From Actinomycetota bacterium (lineage in GTDB: Bacteria > Actinomycetota > Actinomycetes > Actinomycetales > Kineosporiaceae): 42,596 bases of DNA. Below, in pieces: positions 8,763-16,278 of the stretch. The position numbers were made by a program, and so were the translations under genes. Position 1 is the first letter of the stretch; each line of letters begins with the position of its first letter. The stretch is taken from NCBI GenBank assembly GCA_030837345.1, contig JAUPKQ010000123.1, positions 1-42,596 of the forward strand, read 5' to 3'. The notes beneath the pieces were generated by a model. It did no database searches. It saw only the letters and a program-made list of their open reading frames with translations, and had not been told where the DNA came from.

Positions 8763-10388
8763 GTGTCGACCGGTGGCGACGTCAGTGATCAGCTGAGCCG
8801 GCTCAAGACTCGTAGCGGGCGTAGCTACGAGTGGATCGCCCGGCGGACGCACACGAGCAAGTCGAGCGTGCAGCGGTACTGCGCGGGGACCGCGACGCCA
8901 CCGGTCTTCGGCGTGGTGGAGCGGATCGCGCTGGCCTGCGGGGCGAGCGCGGAGGAGGTGGGCTGCCTCTTTCGCGCGTGGGACCGCGAGCGGACCGCGG
9001 ATTCCGTCCCCCCACCGGCACCGGTCCCGCTGGAAGAGGCGAGGAGCGAGGCCGCCGCTGTCCCTCGCCGTCGTGCGTGGGCGAACACGGCATTCGTGAC
9101 CGCGGTGCTCGTCGTCGTCGCCGTCCTGGTGGTGAGGAACGGCCCGGCGGGTGGAAAGCCCTCCGGCGAATCGACGGGGGGATCGAGGCCGGCGGTCACC
9201 GTCGAGCCCTCCTGGAAACGCGGCGCGATGGTGGTCCCCGCCTCCTTCTTCGGGGTGACCATCAACAGCAGCACCGGCGCGATGCCGGGCATCCGCGTCG
9301 GCGCTGTCCGGTTGTGGGACAGCCAGACGCGCTGGGCCCAGCTGGAGCCCTCTCGTGGCACCTACGACTGGACCGTCCTGGACCGGCTGGTCGACGGGGC
9401 GGGGAAGGCGGGTCTTCCGGTTCTCTTCACGTTCGGGGGGACGCCTCGGTGGGCGAATCCCGAGGCTCCCGCCGCCGCGTACCCCGACGGCAGCCGGGCA
9501 GCCCCGCCCACGGATCTGACGGACTGGGAGGAGATCGTACGGTCGGTCAGCAGGCGGTACGCCGGACGCATCGAGGCCTATGAAGTATGGCCTTTGGGCA
9601 ACGATCCGCGGTTCTTCAACGGCGGTGTCGGGACTCTCGTCGACATGACGCGCCGGGCGAGCCGGATCCTTCGCGCCGCCGACCCCGGGGTCACCGTCGT
9701 CTGTCCTGGTATGGGCAATCTCTGGACGACGGAAGGACAGGCCGTGCTGCGTCGTTTCGCGGAGGCGGGCGGGTACGACCACTGCGACGTCGCGAGCGTG
9801 AAGCTGTACCAGCGCCGTCCGGGTGACGCGCCTGAGACCATGCTCGACCTCGTGGCGACGATCGACCAGTTGATGCACGCGTCGGGTGTGCAGCCCCGGC
9901 TGTGGGTGACCGGTACGACGTTCGGGATCAGTGAGCAGGCCCCGCTGCCGGCGGAGCTGCTGCGGGCCCATGCGACGAGGTACTACCTCACCGGCCTCTA
10001 CGGCAAGGCCCTCAACATCGAACGGATGTACTACTACAACTGGGGTGGATCGCGAATACCGCTGGTCCTTCAGGCGGAGGGCCTCCCACCGACCCCGGCC
10101 GGACAGGCGGTGGACCGGCTGCAAGAGTGGCTGGACGGCGCGAGTGTCACCTCCTGCCAGCGGGGAGCGACCGCGAGGCGGGGCAGCACCTGGCAGTGCC
10201 GTGTGGAGTTCTCGAAGCCGCGGCAGCGGGCGGCCACCGTTCGCTGGACGGACACCGGGACGGTCGACGTCGAGGCCGGTCCCCGGGACGTGGCGGTGCG
10301 TGACCTCGACGATCGGGTGACGCCCGTACGTCCCGGGGACCGGATCACCGTGTCCCCCGAGCCGGTGCTGGTGGAGCAGAACGGTTGA
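8763..10388 (+). CDS. Membrane-spanning HTH regulator with extracellular glycosidase-like domain
   Basis: 541 residues. About 8-72 is a helix-turn-helix of the Xre-like type common in actinobacteria (SYEWIARRTHTSKSSVQRYC). A proline-rich spacer follows, then one transmembrane helix at about 107-124 after RRR, so the rest should face outside. About 145-460 looks like a TIM-barrel glycoside hydrolase of clan A (near GH39): RLWDSQTRWAQLEP, GTYDWTVLD, FTFGGTPRWA. At the usual acid/base site (WNEPN-like) it has W276-P-L-G-N, and at the usual nucleophile (WVTE-like) it has W381-V-T-G. Both glutamates therefore appear lost. A small C-terminal beta domain with two Cys follows. I prefer GTG 8763 (GGGAGAGGGGG just upstream) to GTG 8745. 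I infer a carbohydrate sensor that signals through the membrane. Confidence 0.75.
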   Translation: MSTGGDVSDQLSRLKTRSGRSYEWIARRTHTSKSSVQRYCAGTATPPVFGVVERIALACGASAEEVGCLFRAWDRERTADSVPPPAPVPLEEARSEAAAVPRRRAWANTAFVTAVLVVVAVLVVRNGPAGGKPSGESTGGSRPAVTVEPSWKRGAMVVPASFFGVTINSSTGAMPGIRVGAVRLWDSQTRWAQLEPSRGTYDWTVLDRLVDGAGKAGLPVLFTFGGTPRWANPEAPAAAYPDGSRAAPPTDLTDWEEIVRSVSRRYAGRIEAYEVWPLGNDPRFFNGGVGTLVDMTRRASRILRAADPGVTVVCPGMGNLWTTEGQAVLRRFAEAGGYDHCDVASVKLYQRRPGDAPETMLDLVATIDQLMHASGVQPRLWVTGTTFGISEQAPLPAELLRAHATRYYLTGLYGKALNIERMYYYNWGGSRIPLVLQAEGLPPTPAGQAVDRLQEWLDGASVTSCQRGATARRGSTWQCRVEFSKPRQRAATVRWTDTGTVDVEAGPRDVAVRDLDDRVTPVRPGDRITVSPEPVLVEQNG

Positions 10389-10516
10389 GCGGTTCCGCCA
10401 CCGTTCCGGCGTCCATCGACGACTTTCCGGGACGTCCGGCGCGTATCGGACCTCCTGTACGGTGATTCCGCTCTCCTGCTCTCAAGCGGGGGGCAAAGTC
10501 CTTCGTTAAACTCCCC

Positions 10517-10522
10517 TACAAT
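10517..10522 (+). promoter_or_regulatory. Possible -10 box before the sugar-binding lipoprotein gene
   Basis: TACAAT at 10517-10522 is a five-of-six match to the sigma-70 -10 consensus in an AT-richer patch, 83 bases before the lipoprotein start. No good -35 hexamer sits 16-18 bases upstream, so this is a weak call. The surrounding gap (10389-10604) holds no gene. Confidence 0.3.
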
Positions 10523-10604
10523 TGCCATAAGCAAACTGATGTCGCGAGTGGTCGCCGCTGACCGGGGAACGCGGCGTGCCCGTCATCACTCTCCTGGAGG
10601 CACA

Positions 10605-11720
10605 GTGAGGTTCACCCCGACCGTCCGGGCCCTGGCCGGTCTGTTGTTCGTCGCCGGGCTCGTCGGCTGTTCCAGCGGTGAAGGGGTGGGGATCATCCCG
10701 GCGACCGGGAGTGCCGACAACGGTCCGCTGATCGGGGTGTCCATGCCGACGGTGACGTCGGAGCGCTGGGTCAACGACGGCGAGAACATCAAGGCCTCGC
10801 TGGCGAAACTCGGTTACCGTGTCGATCTCCAGTACGCGCAGAACGACGTGCAGGCCCAGGTCCACCAACTGGAGTACCAGATCACCAAGGACGTCAAGCT
10901 CCTCATCATCGCGTCGATCGACGGTGGGGGGATCCAGCAGCAGATGCAGGAGGCCGAGGCGAAGAAGATCCCGGTCATCGCCTATGACCGGCTCATCCGC
11001 AACAGTACCGCGGTCGACTACTACGCGAGTTTCGACAACTACAAGGTCGGTGTCGCGCAGGCGACGTCCCTGCTGACCGGCCTGGGCCTCACGAAGAACG
11101 GGGCCACCGGAGGCCCGCTCAACATCGAAATCTTCGCCGGATCGCCCGACGACAACAACGCGACCTTCTTCTTCAAGGGCGCGATGGACACGCTGAAGCC
11201 GTATCTGGACGACGGACGCCTGGTCGTCAGGAGCGGTCAGACCGATTTCAAGTCCGTCTCGACCCTCCGCTGGGACCCCGTGCCGGCCCAGAAGCGCATG
11301 GAAGACCTGCTGACCAAGACGTATCGTGGCGGTGTCAAGGTCCAGGGCGTGCTCTCGCCGTACGACGGGATGTCCATCGGCATTCTCTCCGCCCTGAAGA
11401 GCAACGGGTACGGCACCGCCGATCAGCCGTATCCCGTGGTGACCGGACAGGACGCGGAACTCGCGTCCGTGAAGTCGATCATCGCGAGCGAGCAGTACTC
11501 CACGATCTTCAAGGACACCCGTCAACTGGCGGAGGTCACCGTGAAGATGGCCGACGAGATCCTCAAGGGCAGGACGCCGCCGACGAACAACACCACGGAC
11601 TACGACAACGGCAAGAAGGTCGTGTCCTCCTATCTGCTCCAGCCGGTGATCGTCACCAAAGCCAACTACAAGAAGGTGCTCTTCGACAGCGGCTACTACT
11701 CCCTGGACGACCTGAAGTGA
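10605..11720 (+). CDS. ChvE-like multiple-sugar-binding lipoprotein (orphan ABC binding protein)
   Basis: 371 residues. A lipoprotein signal peptide with lipobox LVGC places it on the outer face of the membrane. The mature part is a periplasmic-binding-protein type I fold of the ChvE/sugar-binding group: [68 protein letters not shown]. ChvE binds aldoses and feeds the GguAB/MmsAB importer; in Agrobacterium it also acts as co-receptor of the VirA kinase. No permease or ATPase lies nearby. The start is GTG 10605, with GGAGG five bases upstream. An upstream in-frame start (10539) would bury the signal peptide and is rejected. The neighbour upstream is the membrane HTH/glycosidase-like protein. 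A strong hairpin follows the stop. Confidence 0.85.
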   Translation: MRFTPTVRALAGLLFVAGLVGCSSGEGVGIIPATGSADNGPLIGVSMPTVTSERWVNDGENIKASLAKLGYRVDLQYAQNDVQAQVHQLEYQITKDVKLLIIASIDGGGIQQQMQEAEAKKIPVIAYDRLIRNSTAVDYYASFDNYKVGVAQATSLLTGLGLTKNGATGGPLNIEIFAGSPDDNNATFFFKGAMDTLKPYLDDGRLVVRSGQTDFKSVSTLRWDPVPAQKRMEDLLTKTYRGGVKVQGVLSPYDGMSIGILSALKSNGYGTADQPYPVVTGQDAELASVKSIIASEQYSTIFKDTRQLAEVTVKMADEILKGRTPPTNNTTDYDNGKKVVSSYLLQPVIVTKANYKKVLFDSGYYSLDDLK

Positions 11721-11736
11721 GTTCGGTCCCCACACG

Positions 11737-11779
11737 CCGCCGGGCGGACTTCTTCGCGAAAGCGGGGTCCTCCCGGCGG
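11737..11779 (+). terminator. Terminator hairpin after the ChvE-like gene
   Basis: CCGCCGGG at 11737-11744 plus GGAC at 11746-11749 pair with GTCC at 11767-11770 and CCCGGCGG at 11772-11779. That is 12 pairs with one C/T mismatch, followed by TTT. It begins 17 bases after the stop codon. The loop itself contains the palindrome TTCGCGAA. Confidence 0.65.
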
Positions 11780-11820
11780 TTTCGCGGATAGCATTCCGCC
11801 GACGAGGGAAGGGAGCGGAC

Positions 11821-12597
11821 GTGAGCCGGCACCGGGACGGCGGATCGCCCGTTCGCCGTCAGCTGACGGTCTGGGGCGGCTGCGTGGTCGCCGTTTTCCT
11901 GCTCGGATCCTTCGGGCCCTCGTACCAGCAGACGGTCTCGGCACGCGGTGCCGACGACGAGGAGAGCATTCTCCAGGCGGGTCAGGTGTCCTCGACCTCG
12001 ACGACGACCGACGTCACGATCACCGTCAAGGCACCGAACCGCCAGCCACCCGGCGTCCTCTACACCGTGGCCCGCTCCACCCCGAAGGGTGAGGCCGTCG
12101 TGTGCAGCGGCGCCGCCCCCCTCGTCTGCAAGGACCCGATCGGGACATCGGGCGCCGAGGTCAACTACACCGTCGTGTCGAGCCTGCAGGGGCGCGGCGA
12201 GGCGACCATCGCCCTCGACGCCTCCACCGAGCCCCGCCCGAGCCGTACCACCACGCCGCGACGGTCGTCCTCGACGTCCGGGACCGCCACCACGACGGCG
12301 CAACGGACCCGCACCCGCACGAGGACCTCCTCGGAGGATGACTCCGAGCGCCCCACCTCGACGTCGTCCTCCACCAGCGGTTCCTCGGCGACACCGAGCC
12401 CGACGTCCTCGGCGACGACGACCCCCACGCCCACCGACGCCAGCCCGACCGGCACGCCGACGACGACCCCGCCCGGTCCCATCGCGACGCCCCCCGAGCC
12501 GGGGCGACCGGGGAAACCGGGAAGCTCGACGTCCTCCACGTCCTCGGCCTCCGACGCGACATCCCCGTCGGACACCCCCGGCCGGAGCGGCGGCTGA
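11821..12597 (+). CDS. Membrane-anchored Ser/Thr/Pro-rich protein, function unknown
   Basis: 258 residues. One hydrophobic segment at about 17-33 (WGGCVVAVFLLGSFG) serves as signal or anchor. A small domain at about 45-140 has two Cys (VVCSGAAPLVCKD) and looks beta-rich. The remaining 115 residues are almost only Ser, Thr, Pro, Gly and Asp, typical of a wall-spanning or glycosylated stalk. I do not recognise the family. GTG 11821 follows an AGGGAG ribosome site. The gene meets the sulfotransferase gene tail to tail with 22 bases between them. Confidence 0.7.
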   Translation: MSRHRDGGSPVRRQLTVWGGCVVAVFLLGSFGPSYQQTVSARGADDEESILQAGQVSSTSTTTDVTITVKAPNRQPPGVLYTVARSTPKGEAVVCSGAAPLVCKDPIGTSGAEVNYTVVSSLQGRGEATIALDASTEPRPSRTTTPRRSSSTSGTATTTAQRTRTRTRTSSEDDSERPTSTSSSTSGSSATPSPTSSATTTPTPTDASPTGTPTTTPPGPIATPPEPGRPGKPGSSTSSTSSASDATSPSDTPGRSGG

Positions 12598-12619
12598 CCG
12601 CGACACCCCCAGCCGTCGA

Positions 12620-13828
12620 TCAGGCCTCGACGGTCGCCGCGCTGTCCGCCGGAGCGAGAGGTGGCGGGGCAGCCGCCGTCGCCGCCGGGACCGCCGCCGT
12701 CGCCGCCGGGGCGGGACCTCGGAGCCGGCGGCGCAGGGCGCGGACGAGTTGGAGCCCGACCGTGGCGCGCCGGATCGCCGGGACCGCGGTCGCCGGGCTC
12801 TCCAGGAGCAGCAGGAGGTCGGCGGCGAGCTGCTCCAGGCTCGTTCCCGCCACCGCTCCGGGGGAGGTGACCTGCTCGGAGGCAGGGCGGAGATCCTCCA
12901 GGGACCCCACGACGGACACCCCGAGGGATCGAAGCTCCTGTACGTCCTCGTTGGCCCACCGCTCGATCAGGGAACGGAACCGTTCCGGCAGGAGGATCGG
13001 GGATCCTGTCCGGCTCTCGGCGCGCATCCAGCTGTCGAGGATCTTGCGACGGACGAGTCGTTGCTTCTCGGCGGAGCGCCGGCCGTCGTCGAGGCACTGG
13101 TTGAGGTGACGGAGAAGGTCGGTCTGGCTCAGGGTGAGGGAGAGATTGCGCTCGCTGCGATCCTTCACGGCGTTCTCGGCGAGGGGCTCCGGGACGCCGG
13201 CGGCGGTGGCGAAGCGAGGCCACAGCTCTCCCCGGCCCCGGTGGGGAACGGTGACGAGGGTGATGCGGCGCGGATCGACGACGTCGGACCACCGGCTGAC
13301 GAGGCCCGGGAGGCCGAAGGCGGTCCACAGGGGGACGCCGGGGATGCCGCGCAGAGCGGACAGGGAACTCAGGTACTCCTCCAGCGGCTGCGACGACCCG
13401 TTCTTCACGTTCTGCTGCCAGATGCTCGGGAGCAGCCGGCCGAAGTCCCGTGCGGTGATGATGACGTCCACCTCGGCGGGATCGGCACGGAGGTCGGCGA
13501 GCAGAGTCTCGATCTCGGTACGGTCGAAGAAGGACAGCGACTCGGCGGAGATGAGCGTCCTCCCCGAGTGGGCCGAGATCTCCTCGCACAGCCGGTCGAA
13601 GTACCGGACGGCGTTCTCCCGTGCCTCCTGGCCGACCCATCCGATGTTGCGCCGCCCCAGCGCGTAGATCGCGGGCTGCTGGTTCAGGCCACCGTGCGGA
13701 AGGTAGTCCTTCCCGGGGAAACAGATGCCTCTTCGCCGGAGATCCTTGCGTCCGGAGCGCAGGATCGTCTGGAGGTAGGTCGTTCCGGACTTAGGGGTTC
13801 CGATGTGAAGAGTGAGCTGGGGGGCCAT
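12620..13828 (-). CDS. Sulfotransferase-family protein
   Basis: 402 residues. The N-terminus has the 5'-phosphosulfate-binding loop of PAPS sulfotransferases, GTPKSGTTYLQ at about residues 10-20. The segment ITARDFGRLLPSIWQQ fits the 3'-phosphate-binding R...S motif. The enzyme should transfer sulfate from PAPS to a hydroxyl or amine of an unknown substrate (glycan, lipid or small molecule). The last 35 residues are Ala/Pro-rich and probably disordered. It is cytoplasmic with no signal peptide. No PAPS-synthesis genes lie nearby and the gene seems to stand alone. The next genes on this strand (metal uptake) start over 400 bases away. Confidence 0.8.
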   Translation of the reverse strand: MAPQLTLHIGTPKSGTTYLQTILRSGRKDLRRRGICFPGKDYLPHGGLNQQPAIYALGRRNIGWVGQEARENAVRYFDRLCEEISAHSGRTLISAESLSFFDRTEIETLLADLRADPAEVDVIITARDFGRLLPSIWQQNVKNGSSQPLEEYLSSLSALRGIPGVPLWTAFGLPGLVSRWSDVVDPRRITLVTVPHRGRGELWPRFATAAGVPEPLAENAVKDRSERNLSLTLSQTDLLRHLNQCLDDGRRSAEKQRLVRRKILDSWMRAESRTGSPILLPERFRSLIERWANEDVQELRSLGVSVVGSLEDLRPASEQVTSPGAVAGTSLEQLAADLLLLLESPATAVPAIRRATVGLQLVRALRRRLRGPAPAATAAVPAATAAAPPPLAPADSAATVEA

Positions 13829-13956
13829 GAGGGGACCTTACCCGGATCGTCACTATCGGTGTTCATTCATCAACCCTGAGTCATGAGAATGTCCTAGGGG
13901 GTCATCGGATGATCCGCCCGGCTGATGATCACCTCGACCGAACGGATGGTGTGGCG

Positions 13957-14250
13957 CTACGGACGTCGCCGGAGGACGAGGAACAGGCCGCCGCCGAGGG
14001 CGAGCGTGGCCCCGACGCCGATCACCCCCGCCAGGGCGCCGCTGAGGTGTTCGTCGTCCACCCCGGCGACGGCGTAGCCCTCGACGGGGGATCCGGCGAG
14101 CGGGTGCTTCCGCGCGGTGCCGGCGAATCCCTGGTCCTCGGCGACCTTCTCCAGGCCGTCGGGTGAGGAACTGGCGAAGGTGCTGACGAACCCGGCGAGG
14201 ACGAGGGTGATCAACAGTCCGGTGACGAGGAAGACGCGCTGTCGGTTCAA
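13957..14250 (-). CDS. PDGLE-domain protein, CbiN-like partner of the metal-uptake membrane subunit
   Basis: 97 residues: a transmembrane helix, an outside loop containing SSPDGLEKVAEDQGF, then a second helix and RRRP at the end. PDGLE proteins take the place of CbiN/NikN in cobalt or nickel ECF importers and help load metal into CbiM/NikM. I choose the TTG start at 14250 because GAAGGA lies six bases upstream; a frame open from TTG 14286 would add 12 residues and overlap cbiM. The start follows the cbiM stop by 32 bases, so the two form an operon. The ATPase (CbiO) and CbiQ are not in the window. Confidence 0.8.
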   Translation of the reverse strand: MNRQRVFLVTGLLITLVLAGFVSTFASSSPDGLEKVAEDQGFAGTARKHPLAGSPVEGYAVAGVDDEHLSGALAGVIGVGATLALGGGLFLVLRRRP

Positions 14251-14282
14251 CGGATGTCCTTCGGGAGTCGGGCCGGGCCTGG

Positions 14283-14969
14283 TCAAGCCGTGGTGGGGGC
14301 GACGTGGATCTCCAGGCGCTCCGGGTCGCCGCCCCGGTAGGCGTGGACGAGGTCGGGCCGGACAGAGATCACGCTCATGACGGTCGCGGCGGTGATCAGC
14401 GCCTCACCGACACCGATGAGCGCGTGGACCGAGCCCATGGCAGCGGCGACGGCGCCGATCGGCACGTCGGCGACGCCGCCGAGGGCGAAGAACGCCGTGA
14501 ACGCCATGGCGGCGGCCAGGACCGATGCCAGAGCCCCGGCGGCTGACGCCGCGACGACCGTGGTGCGGCCGCGTGGCAGCACCGCCAGCAGGGCCCTGAC
14601 CACGAGGTGCGCCGTCCAGACGCCGACCAGGGCCATGACCGTGACATTGATCCCGAGGGCCGTCATGCCGCCGTCCGCGAAGAACACCTGGACGAACAGG
14701 ACGACCGCGACGCACAGGGAGCCGGTGGCCGGACCGACGAGGACGGCGGCGAGCGCGCCCCCGAGCAGATGGCCGCTCGTCCCGGCGGCGACCGGGAAGT
14801 TCAGCATCTGCCCGGCGAAGACGAACGCGGCGACGAGACCGGCGAGCGGCGCCGTCCGGTCGTCCAGTTCACGGCGGGCGCCTCGCAGGCACAGGCCGAT
14901 GCCCGCGACGGCGATCGCTCCCGCGGCGATCGAGACCGGAGCGTTGATGAACCCGTCGGGTACGTGCAT
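14283..14969 (-). CDS. cbiM: Cobalt/nickel ECF importer membrane subunit (CbiM/NikM)
   Basis: 228 residues with about six to seven hydrophobic segments. It begins MHVPDGF, the family's N-terminus in which Met1-His2 and a further His bind the metal. FPVAAGTSGHLLGGALAA and GINVTVMALVGVWTAH are also family-typical. It imports Co2+ or Ni2+; sequence alone does not decide which. A nickel role is favoured by a Nur-like site upstream (15015-15031), the absence of a cobalamin riboswitch and the [NiFe] hydrogenase operon 6 kb away. ATG 14969 has GAGGAG upstream. PDGLE follows; no CbiQ or CbiO is adjacent. Confidence 0.88.
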   Translation of the reverse strand: MHVPDGFINAPVSIAAGAIAVAGIGLCLRGARRELDDRTAPLAGLVAAFVFAGQMLNFPVAAGTSGHLLGGALAAVLVGPATGSLCVAVVLFVQVFFADGGMTALGINVTVMALVGVWTAHLVVRALLAVLPRGRTTVVAASAAGALASVLAAAMAFTAFFALGGVADVPIGAVAAAMGSVHALIGVGEALITAATVMSVISVRPDLVHAYRGGDPERLEIHVAPTTA

Positions 14970-15014
14970 GAGCGCGTGCTCCTCGCCGTCGGCTGTTTCC
15001 GCATCCTCTCTCTA

Positions 15015-15031
15015 ATGCAACACAGGCGCAA
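15015..15031 (-). promoter_or_regulatory. Candidate Nur (nickel-uptake regulator) box upstream of cbiM
   Basis: On the minus strand this reads TTGCGC-CTGTG-TTGCAT: two TTGC half-sites in direct order with a five-base spacer. The Streptomyces Nur box, as I recall it, is TTGCAA-N5-TTGCAA, so 9 of 12 positions match. It lies 46 bases before the cbiM start, a sensible place for a repressor of nickel uptake. Confidence 0.45.
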
Positions 15032-15062
15032 TAGGAAGGACGCGGTGAGGACGGCGCCACGC

Positions 15063-16100
15063 TCACCCGGCCCGGGGCACCCCCGGAGGGGCCAATGCCG
15101 GGGCGTAGGGCAGCTGGAGCTGGGGGTGGGGGAACGGGGGAGGGGCGAACTGGGGGTGGGACGCCCGGGGGTACGCCAGACGGGGGAGCAGCCAGTCGGT
15201 GACGGCGTCGACGAGCTCGGGATGCCAGTCGCCCGGGACGACGGGCCCCTCCCCGGCCGGTACCGCGCCGGCGAAGGCGCCGTCCGACCGGGGGAGGACG
15301 AAGACCTGGTGGTCGCGCCCGGGGGAGGCGAGGAGGGCGTCGCGCAGGAGGTTGGCGTTGTCCCAGGCGGGGGTGGCGGCGTCGTCGGTGCCGTACACGC
15401 CGAGCACGGGGCAGTGGACCAGGGGAAGGACGGACGCCGCGCGGTATCCCGGCAGGGTGGCGAAGGTGGCGATCTCCTCGGGGGTGACGCCGGGGAGCCA
15501 GCCGTACCAGGGGGCGTGGCGGCACGGCGCCTCGGCGAAGATGACGGCCCGGGGATCCTCCCCGGAGGCCAGGCGGCGGATGCGTTCGGCGAGGACGAAC
15601 TGCGCGAGGGAGATCTCGGCGGAGATGAAGCCGAGCCCGCGTAACCGCTGGGCGAGGCGCACGAGCTCCTGTCCCGGGGCTCCGGTGCAGGGAGGGGCGA
15701 TCATCACCAGGGCGGACACCTGGGACGACAGGGCGGCCCCGAGGGCGGCGGCCCAGGCGCCGGAGTCGCTGCCGACCAGAGAGATCCCGCCGGGGGCGAC
15801 GTCCCGCACCCCGCGGAGGAAGTCGACGGCCGCGACGACCTCCATCGTGCGTTCGTCGGGGGCCTGCCAGCGTCGCTGGCCCGACGACGCGCCCCATCCC
15901 GGGCTGTCCCAGCTCAGGGTGGCCAGACCGTGGAGAGCGAGGAACTGGGTCCAGCGCCGCCGGTCCCGCGGGCCGCTCGCGGCACCGACGAGAACCGCGG
16001 CGGGATGGGGTCCCGCTCCGGCAGGAAGGACCAGATCGGCGGCGAGCCGCGACCACGAGGTCGTGAACGAGACCTGGTACCGCACCGCTTCAAAGCTCAT
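15063..16100 (-). CDS. Alpha/beta-hydrolase-fold protein
   Basis: 345 residues, cytoplasmic. The fold is visible in PHPAAVLVGAASGPRDRR (oxyanion-side strand), LATLSWDSPGWGASSG and ISLVGSDSGAWAAALG (nucleophile elbow, SDSGA instead of the usual GxSxG). VLGVYGTDDAATP supplies the acid strand. At the usual catalytic-His position the sequence is LPRSDGAFAG with no His, so activity as an esterase is uncertain. The last 40 residues are Pro/His/Gln-rich and probably disordered. The start is ATG 16100. It could be read together with cbiM, 93 bases downstream on the same strand, but no function links them. Confidence 0.75.
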   Translation of the reverse strand: MSFEAVRYQVSFTTSWSRLAADLVLPAGAGPHPAAVLVGAASGPRDRRRWTQFLALHGLATLSWDSPGWGASSGQRRWQAPDERTMEVVAAVDFLRGVRDVAPGGISLVGSDSGAWAAALGAALSSQVSALVMIAPPCTGAPGQELVRLAQRLRGLGFISAEISLAQFVLAERIRRLASGEDPRAVIFAEAPCRHAPWYGWLPGVTPEEIATFATLPGYRAASVLPLVHCPVLGVYGTDDAATPAWDNANLLRDALLASPGRDHQVFVLPRSDGAFAGAVPAGEGPVVPGDWHPELVDAVTDWLLPRLAYPRASHPQFAPPPFPHPQLQLPYAPALAPPGVPRAG

Positions 16101-16278
16101 AGTGACGCTGCCTTCACGCGGGTGGGCCTGTGACCAGGCGTATCGGTTGCATGACCAGAACGCGGCAGGGTCCAGGGCGGTTACGGTTGCCGCTTCGCAA
16201 CTCTAGGCGTCGATCCGTTCCGCCGGTAGGGCCGGACGTTGGTGCCTCGGTACCTCTTCGTAGTGCCGCGGTCACACC

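Noticed and set aside
8499-10124. 541-codon minus-strand frame opposite hyfI and the HTH/glycosidase-like gene
   Set aside because: No ribosome site and no protein-like features; the plus strand has an HTH, a membrane helix and barrel motifs.
12165-13640. Long minus-strand frame overlapping the sulfotransferase in another frame
   Set aside because: Pro/Arg/Gly-rich shadow; the sulfotransferase frame carries the PAPS loop.
14970-15062. Cobalamin riboswitch before cbiM
   Set aside because: Only 93 bases separate cbiM from the upstream gene and no B12-box-like sequence is present.
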